The translations under genes were made by a program, and so were the position numbers. Shown here piece after piece: positions 6,193 to 9,135 of a stretch of DNA of 9,135 nt; within the stretch, counting starts at the first letter, position 1, and each line of letters opens with the position of its first letter. The notes under the pieces are model-generated. The model did not search any database, was not told the origin of the DNA, and worked only from the letters and a program-made list of their open reading frames with translations. The stretch lies in the NCBI GenBank assembly GCA_964608735.1, contig CAZSPL010000168.1, forward strand, positions 1 through 9,135. The letters run 5' to 3'. This stretch comes from CAZSPL01 sp964608735 (lineage in GTDB: Bacteria > JAJVIF01 > JAPKYR01 > CAZSPL01).

Positions 6193-6810
6193 TCATGCGT
6201 TAACCGCGCCGATGCGCCGCGCGAGCTTCTCGAATGCCTTCCTGCGGTGGCTAATCTCATTCTTTATTTCAAGCCCGAGCGACGCGACGCTCCGGTCATT
6301 ACCATCGGGGATGAAAAGCGGGTCGAAACCGAATCCCTCATTTCCTTCCGGCTCAAACGCGATACGCCCGTTCAAGATTCCTTCCTCCACAATTTCAATA
6401 TTCCGCGCGCTATCGATGAAGCATGCCGCGCACACGAATCGCGCTGTTCGTTCGCCAGGCCGGGTTAAGCTTCGCATCATCGCGAGAAGCTTCGCGTTAC
6501 GCGCCGAATCGGGCTCCCCCGGATCCACGAGCCGGGCAGAATGCACTCCCGGCGCGCCATCCAGCGCGTCCACCATCAATCCCGAATCATCTGAAACAGT
6601 TGGAATACCTGTGAGCGCCGAGTAATGGCGCGATTTTATCAGCGCATTGGCGGTAAATGTATCCGCATCCTCCACCGGCTCGTCAAGCCCTGGGAATTCA
6701 TCGAGCCTCGCGAACTCCAATGCGCAGCCGCGCAGGAGCGAAGCTATCTCCACGGCTTTACCCCTGTTGGAAGTGGCGATAAGAATTTTTTTATAGATTC
6801 CCGAAGCCAT
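6193..6810 (-). CDS. rdgB: XTP/dITP diphosphatase (Ham1/RdgB family)
   Basis: Hydrolyses non-canonical purine triphosphates (XTP, ITP, dITP) to monophosphates plus pyrophosphate in the cytoplasm, keeping deaminated bases out of DNA and RNA. Length (205 aa) and motifs are those of the family: the nucleotide-binding TSNRGK (13-18), SDDSGLMVDALDGAPGVHSAR (73-93) with the catalytic aspartate D75, GFGFDPLFIPD (159-169), and SHR (187-189) followed by KAFEKL. The ATG at 6810 fits the family N-terminus but has no clear Shine-Dalgarno, and the best promoter lies so close that the message may be nearly leaderless. It is not in the rph-rdgB arrangement found in many bacteria. Identification is firm. Confidence 0.95.
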   Translation of the reverse strand: MASGIYKKILIATSNRGKAVEIASLLRGCALEFARLDEFPGLDEPVEDADTFTANALIKSRHYSALTGIPTVSDDSGLMVDALDGAPGVHSARLVDPGEPDSARNAKLLAMMRSLTRPGERTARFVCAACFIDSARNIEIVEEGILNGRIAFEPEGNEGFGFDPLFIPDGNDRSVASLGLEIKNEISHRRKAFEKLARRIGAVNA

Positions 6811-6819
6811 CGCGATGGA

Positions 6820-6848
6820 ATACTACATCATCCGCTCAAAGTTGTGAA
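6820..6848 (-). promoter_or_regulatory. Possible promoter of rdgB
   Basis: On the minus strand TTCACA (6843-6848), a 17-bp spacer and TAGTAT (6820-6825). The expected start is only a few bases before the ATG at 6810, implying a leaderless or very short-leader message. Readthrough from the small RNA upstream is an alternative source of transcript. Confidence 0.35.
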
Positions 6849-6864
6849 CCAGCAGGAAGTAATC

Positions 6865-6880
6865 CTGATATTCATATCAG
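6865..6880. repeat. Palindrome upstream of rdgB
   Basis: CTGATAT-TC-ATATCAG, 7-bp perfect arms with a 2-bp centre, 16 bp upstream of the putative rdgB -35. The form is right for a dimeric repressor or activator site; the protein is unknown. Confidence 0.4.
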
Positions 6881-6911
6881 TTATCATTACGAGCGACTTT
6901 CAAGAAAGCGG

Positions 6912-7004
6912 CTTCAGAAATAGATAAGAGAATCCCCGGTCCGAAGACCGGGGATTATCAGGAAAGGGAGGCCGATTGATGTGCAAATTTATTTCTCGAA
7001 ATCC
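6912..7004 (-). ncRNA. Candidate small RNA A with anti-Shine-Dalgarno-like box
   Basis: A predicted transcript of about 93 nt on the minus strand. In order: a weak 5' hairpin (AUUUC/GAAAU, 6991-7002), a linker, the box GGCCUCCCUUUCC (6961-6973), 4 nt, an 11-bp hairpin closed by a UUCG tetraloop (6931-6956), and a pyrimidine-rich tail (CUCUUAUCUAUUUCU). UUCG on this strand (CGAA on the other) points to minus-strand transcription. A near-consensus sigma-70 promoter lies immediately upstream. The box is shared base for base with small RNA B 163 bp away, at the same distance from its terminator-like hairpin. CCUCCCUUUCC resembles the 16S rRNA 3' tail (CCUCCUUUCU), so pairing with ribosome binding sites is a reasonable guess. 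I know of no named family with this design. Confidence 0.7.
6931..6956 (-). terminator. UUCG-loop terminator hairpin of small RNA A
   Basis: AATCCCCGGTC pairs perfectly over 11 bp with GACCGGGGATT around TTCG (minus strand). The tail is pyrimidine-rich but has no continuous T run. Confidence 0.65.
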
Positions 7005-7010
7005 AGACAT

Positions 7011-7039
7011 AATATACGCGCATTCTACCCCCTTGTCAA
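7011..7039 (-). promoter_or_regulatory. Strong sigma-70 promoter of small RNA A
   Basis: On the minus strand a perfect TTGACA (7034-7039), a 17-bp spacer and TATATT (7011-7016). This is the best promoter match in the window and no protein gene starts behind it. The expected start is near 7004. Confidence 0.8.
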
Positions 7040-7087
7040 GACCTTCCACCTTTTTTCAGAAAAATATTTTAATGCCGTTTCTGCCCT

Positions 7088-7178
7088 GGAAAACCGAACC
7101 CCGGACTATGCCGGGGTTCCTATGGAAAGGGAGGCCATTCAGTTTTCGCTTGCAACTTGAAGCACGCTTCCGTTGCAA
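7088..7178 (-). ncRNA. Candidate small RNA B, tandem relative of small RNA A
   Basis: A predicted transcript of about 90 nt on the minus strand. It opens with a strong hairpin, CTTGCAAC/GTTGCAAG (7149-7156 with 7172-7179), with a second stem GAAGC/GCTTC nested inside. Then come a linker, the box GGCCUCCCUUUCC (7124-7136), exactly 4 nt, and a 9-bp GC-rich hairpin (7096-7119) followed by GGTTTTCC. Outside the box and the CCCCGG hairpin core the sequence differs from RNA A, so the two look like old duplicates or independently kept family members, not a recent copy. The box lies in an unpaired stretch between two hairpins, as a seed region should. Confidence 0.65.
7096..7119 (-). terminator. Terminator-like hairpin of small RNA B
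   Basis: On the minus strand GAACCCCGG pairs over 9 bp with CCGGGGTTC around a 6-nt loop; only a short T run (TTTT, two bases after) follows. Confidence 0.55.
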
Positions 7179-7182
7179 GATG

Positions 7183-7211
7183 AATATAACATATAACCAA
7201 TTAACTGTCTA
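7183..7211 (-). promoter_or_regulatory. Sigma-70 promoter of small RNA B
   Basis: On the minus strand TAGACA (7206-7211), a 17-bp spacer and TATATT (7183-7188), the same -10 as small RNA A. The expected start is near 7176-7179, at the foot of the first hairpin. Confidence 0.7.
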
Positions 7212-7219
7212 CATGTTTT

Positions 7220-7243
7220 GGGAAATTTTTCACGAAAATTCCC
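7220..7243. repeat. AT-rich inverted repeat upstream of small RNA B
   Basis: GGGAAATTTTT and AAAATTCCC form an imperfect dyad around CACG, 9 bp upstream of the small RNA B -35. It could be an operator or upstream element. The rest of 7244-7337 holds only CTATAC-TGAT-GTATAG (7313-7328), a 6-bp-arm dyad; no gene is visible there. Confidence 0.4.
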
Positions 7244-7337
7244 GGCGATTTTGGCTTTACGTGAAAACTCGCTTTCTATGCGGGTTACACGAGGTCAGGG
7301 CGAGAAAAACCACTATACTGATGTATAGGATGGTGGC

Positions 7338-7386
7338 AAAAAAAATGGGGGAAAACGGGATTTTCGCTTGTTATCACTCCCCATTT
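7338..7386 (-). terminator. Terminator overlapping the 3' end of the chaperone-like gene
   Basis: On the minus strand AAATGGGG (7379-7386, inside the last codons) pairs with CCCCATTT (7343-7350), with GAAAA/TTTTC nested within, followed by eight T (7338-7345). The stop codon lies in the loop side of the hairpin. Confidence 0.75.
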
Positions 7387-8192
7387 AGCTCCAGCTCGTG
7401 CTCATTTTCACTTGCGCCCTCTTGCAAAGCATCAACATCCCCGGAATCCCCCTCATCGCCCCCCTCGGTCAGCGTATCTTCCTGCGGCGCCACAGGCTCC
7501 GGCGAAGCCGCCACCCAGGCATCCCCTTCCGGATCATCGAACGCCGTGGCGAGCAGAAGGTTTACCACTTCATGCCCCTGCGGGAGCACTTCATGCAGCG
7601 TCCCATCCTGCAGCACCTTATACTTGCGCATGTCCCGAAGCATCGACGCGGCGTTATCATATGCTTCCTCCACGGTAACATCCTCGACGGCTTTGCCCAG
7701 TTGATCAGCCGTCTTAGTCAGGACTTTCGCGCCGTATTCCGTATCGAGGAAATCGACAACCTCGTCATATGTCGGCTCTTGGACCATGCTTTCCACGATG
7801 GCATCCTGGAGAAGGCTCAGCTTTCCGTTCTCGATTATCTTCTCATATGTCATCCCCATCTTCCTCTGCTGTTCGAGGAATGCGGCCCTGCCGCCGGCCT
7901 GCTCGACATAAGGCTGCATCACATCGAGCACGGCCTGATCTGAAACGCTCAAGCCCAGTTCGGCGCCTTTCATTTTTACGAGTTCCTCGTAGATAAGCTC
8001 CTCGACCAGGTCCATCGCGCCGGGATGTTCGAGCATATCTCCCACGGTAATAAACTTGCCGTCGATCTTTGCGAGGGGCGTATCCAGTCCCCCTTGAGGT
8101 TCATCCGGCACCCGCGCTTCGCATCCGTAACAGAAAAGCACCGCGCAGAGCAAAATTACAGTAACAGCCAGATATCTATCTCGAGCATGCAT
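7374..8192 (-). CDS. SurA/PrsA-like secreted chaperone lipoprotein without a PPIase domain
   Basis: A 272-residue exported protein. The signal peptide (hydrophobic 8-22) ends at a poor lipobox CYGC with candidate lipidated C24; plain signal-peptidase cleavage is possible. Residues 38-135 match the SurA/PrsA N-terminal chaperone fold: AKIDGKFITVGDML, a helix with LVEELIYEELVKMKGAELGLSVSDQAV, then GGRAAFLEQQRKMGMTYEKIIENGKLSLLQDAIV. The parvulin isomerase domain that normally follows is absent. Residues 140-215 are helical and 218-272 are an acidic, low-complexity tail. It may hold unfolded envelope proteins, perhaps secreted lipoproteins; that is inference. The ATG at 8192 has AGGGAG 6 nt upstream (8199-8204). 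Confidence 0.8.
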   Translation of the reverse strand: MHARDRYLAVTVILLCAVLFCYGCEARVPDEPQGGLDTPLAKIDGKFITVGDMLEHPGAMDLVEELIYEELVKMKGAELGLSVSDQAVLDVMQPYVEQAGGRAAFLEQQRKMGMTYEKIIENGKLSLLQDAIVESMVQEPTYDEVVDFLDTEYGAKVLTKTADQLGKAVEDVTVEEAYDNAASMLRDMRKYKVLQDGTLHEVLPQGHEVVNLLLATAFDDPEGDAWVAASPEPVAPQEDTLTEGGDEGDSGDVDALQEGASENEHELELNGE

Positions 8193-8231
8193 CTCATTCT
8201 CCCTGTCGTGTTCTGAAAATAAACCGCGTCC

Positions 8232-8260
8232 ATTAAAGACTAATACGACGCCCGGCGCAA
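8232..8260 (-). promoter_or_regulatory. Promoter of the chaperone-like lipoprotein gene
   Basis: On the minus strand TTGCGC (8255-8260), a 17-bp spacer and TTTAAT (8232-8237). The start would be near 8225, about 33 nt before the ATG. Confidence 0.5.
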
Positions 8261-8309
8261 GGATAAGAAAGGATTAGAATAGACGGGGGCGGACCCTCAT
8301 TGAAAGCAG

Positions 8310-8335
8310 AAAACCCCGCTCGGGACGGGGTTTTT
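8310..8335. terminator. Bidirectional terminator
   Basis: AAAACCCCG (8310-8318) pairs perfectly with CGGGGTTTT (8326-8334) around a 7-nt loop, with T runs on both strands. On the minus strand it ends the small acidic protein gene; no plus-strand gene is seen before it. Confidence 0.85.
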
Positions 8336-8366
8336 CTATATGAGTGAAAACGCTTGTCAGCTTGTC

Positions 8367-8501
8367 TCAATTCATCGGGTAGCTCGAATTGTACGCATAG
8401 GCCATATCCCAATCCTCATCTTCCTCTTCGAGGATCCTGAGGATTTCATCGTCGAACTCAACCGGAAGAATCATGTGATCAAAAATCATATCGTTCTCCA
8501 C
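8367..8501 (-). CDS. Small acidic protein, 44 residues
   Basis: A short reading frame on the minus strand with good signals. AAGGAG (8508-8513) lies 6 nt before a GTG start at 8501, and a strong terminator lies about 30 bp after the TGA. The product opens MENDMIFDHMILPVEFDDE and carries an acidic stretch LEEEDEDWDMA (residues 24-34), ending in YNSSYPMN. No membrane segment or signal peptide. An ATG at 8489, with GGAG 6 nt upstream, would give a 40-residue version. I do not recognise it; DNA-mimic or protein-adaptor roles are known for small acidic proteins, but nothing here shows one. No convincing promoter was found upstream. Confidence 0.6.
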   Translation of the reverse strand: MENDMIFDHMILPVEFDDEILRILEEEDEDWDMAYAYNSSYPMN

Positions 8502-8621
8502 TTTCTTCTCCTTCACGGTGTACGCCAGGCGAGGGTAATATGTGCAAGTTTCATTCCTTCCATGGCGCCGCGCGTCATCCAGTGATTAATATCCCGGAAA
8601 CCGGCGTTGAATCACCGTTCC

Positions 8622-8660
8622 CGGATGTTTTTTCATAGGGTTCGCGGATGTTTTTTTCAT
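8622..8660. repeat. Short tandem direct repeat
   Basis: CGGATGTTTTTTCAT (8622-8636) recurs at 8645-8660 with one extra T, 23 bp apart. It lies in the non-coding stretch 8502-8998. On the minus strand the copies read ATG-AAA-AAA, giving a 24-codon frame without a ribosome site, which I do not call a gene. Confidence 0.5.
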
Positions 8661-8713
8661 CCCGTGAAGGATTCGCGCATCAGCGGTCCGGGTCGGAATG
8701 TCCCGGATGGCAT

Positions 8714-8751
8714 ATTCTGTCCCCTTCCATTCGGTTTTAAGCGGACAAAAT
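8714..8751. repeat. Imperfect inverted repeat (ATTCTGTCC / GGACAAAAT)
   Basis: The 9-bp arms at 8714-8722 and 8743-8751 differ at one position and enclose 20 bp. The TCTGTCCCC motif resembles ends seen near IS200/REP-type transposase genes, but no transposase is present, so this is at most a remnant. Confidence 0.3.
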
Positions 8752-8783
8752 GAGCTTTGATAGAAATAATTCCATTTTTAAAA

Positions 8784-8811
8784 TTGACATTATTTAGGTC
8801 GCTAATATCAG
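8784..8811 (+). promoter_or_regulatory. Possible orphan promoter
   Basis: A perfect TTGACA (8784-8789) in AT-rich surroundings, a 16-bp spacer and TATCAG (8806-8811). No protein gene follows, but a terminator-like hairpin lies about 25 bp beyond the expected start. Confidence 0.3.
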
Positions 8812-8836
8812 GCTGCGCCGCTATTAATCGTGAAGA

Positions 8837-8874
8837 GAGAATCTTGTACGTGGATTCTCATTGAATTTTTTTTT
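8837..8874 (+). terminator. Orphan terminator-like hairpin
   Basis: GAGAATC (8837-8843) pairs perfectly with GATTCTC (8853-8859) around a 9-nt loop; nine T follow after a 6-nt gap. There is no plus-strand protein gene upstream for some 2.6 kb. Confidence 0.45.
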
Positions 8875-8962
8875 AACGAAACCGCGTTATTCGTAGTAAT
8901 TCCTGCAAGAGCGCATCCAAGAAAATGCTTGGGCAAAGCTTTCCGGATGAGTGTGTGGTTAT

Positions 8963-8970
8963 GCTATAAT
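8963..8970 (+). promoter_or_regulatory. Extended -10 promoter of the sugar transferase gene
   Basis: TGCTATAAT (8962-8970) is an extended -10 with a perfect hexamer; no -35 is apparent. The start would be near 8977, about 22 nt before the ATG at 8999. Confidence 0.6.
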
Positions 8971-8998
8971 ATGAGGCTTGGTCGAGGGACGAAATAAA

Positions 8999-9135
8999 AT
9001 GGCGCTAAAGGGATATCAGCTCACCGGGGCTGCAACCCAGGAAGAGCAAAAGCCGATTGAGCTCGACCCGAATTTCGGGTATGAGGCCGGCAAGCGGATT
9101 TTCGATGTTGTCTTCTCAATTCTCTTCGTGGTCCT
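8999..9135 (+). CDS. Probable bacterial sugar-phosphate transferase, N-terminal fragment
   Basis: Only the first 45 codons are in the window. After a hydrophilic lead of about 30 residues comes GKRIFDVVFSILFVV (31-45). This is the start of the membrane anchor typical of the WcaJ/PglC/RfbP family (bacterial sugar transferase domain), where K-R-x-F-D opens the first hydrophobic helix. Such enzymes move a sugar-1-phosphate onto undecaprenyl phosphate at the inner membrane and start the synthesis of exopolysaccharide, O-antigen or glycoprotein glycans. The ATG at 8999 has GAGGG about 10 nt upstream. The catalytic region is outside the window, so the call rests on the anchor motif. Confidence 0.7.
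   Translation, partial: MALKGYQLTGAATQEEQKPIELDPNFGYEAGKRIFDVVFSILFVV

Noticed and set aside
6976..7704. Plus-strand frame of 242 codons with a ribosome-like AAAGGGAGG before it
   Set aside because: The purine run is the complement of the small RNA box. The frame runs through a second hairpin unit and into the antisense of the chaperone gene, and the second box copy has no ATG after it.
8340..8585. 81-codon plus-strand frame opposite the small acidic gene
   Set aside because: No ribosome site, starts directly after a terminator, and mirrors a minus-strand frame with much better signals.
8586..8660. 24-codon minus-strand frame over the direct repeat, followed by a 21-codon frame
   Set aside because: Neither has a ribosome site and the Lys codons come from the T-run repeats.

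Overview
The window looks like a chromosomal stretch of an uncultured, moderately GC-rich bacterium with a diderm-like lipoprotein complement. The codons favour C or G at the third position. Promoters are of the sigma-70 type, many with a perfect TATAAT. Many genes are single units with their own promoter, terminator, or both. No mobile element, CRISPR array, tRNA or rRNA is visible. I cannot name the phylum.

Layout, left to right. The 5' part of rarA (AAA+ recombination ATPase) runs off the left edge on the minus strand. Next come two minus-strand single genes: a 78-residue protein made of three 27-residue CxxC repeats, and a remote MraZ-like protein. A plus-strand UbiA-family prenyltransferase follows, then a large plus-strand secreted lipoprotein (874 aa) with two C-terminal jelly-roll-like modules. 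After its terminator there is a structured leader, overlapping a doubtful Cys-rich ORF, and an ArsR-type winged-helix regulator. Convergent to that is rdgB, the XTP/dITP pyrophosphatase (minus).

Between rdgB and the next gene lies about 530 bp without a protein gene. I read it as two tandem minus-strand small RNA genes. Each has a sigma-70 promoter with 17-bp spacing and a TATATT -10, a 5' hairpin, an identical 13-nt box (GGCCTCCCTTTCC) exactly 4 nt before a GC-rich terminator-like hairpin, and a total length near 90 nt. The box resembles the 3' tail of 16S rRNA (the anti-Shine-Dalgarno region), so these could be RNAs that pair with ribosome binding sites. This is the most interesting signal in the window.

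Further right are a minus-strand SurA/PrsA-like secreted chaperone lipoprotein, whose terminator overlaps its last codons, and a bidirectional terminator. A 44-aa acidic small protein gene (minus) comes next, then about 500 bp with short repeats and an orphan promoter/terminator pair. At the right edge is the beginning of a sugar-phosphate transferase (plus) behind an extended -10 promoter. The genes do not form one pathway. The secreted proteins, the chaperone, the glycan transferase and the small RNAs could share an envelope theme, but that is inference.
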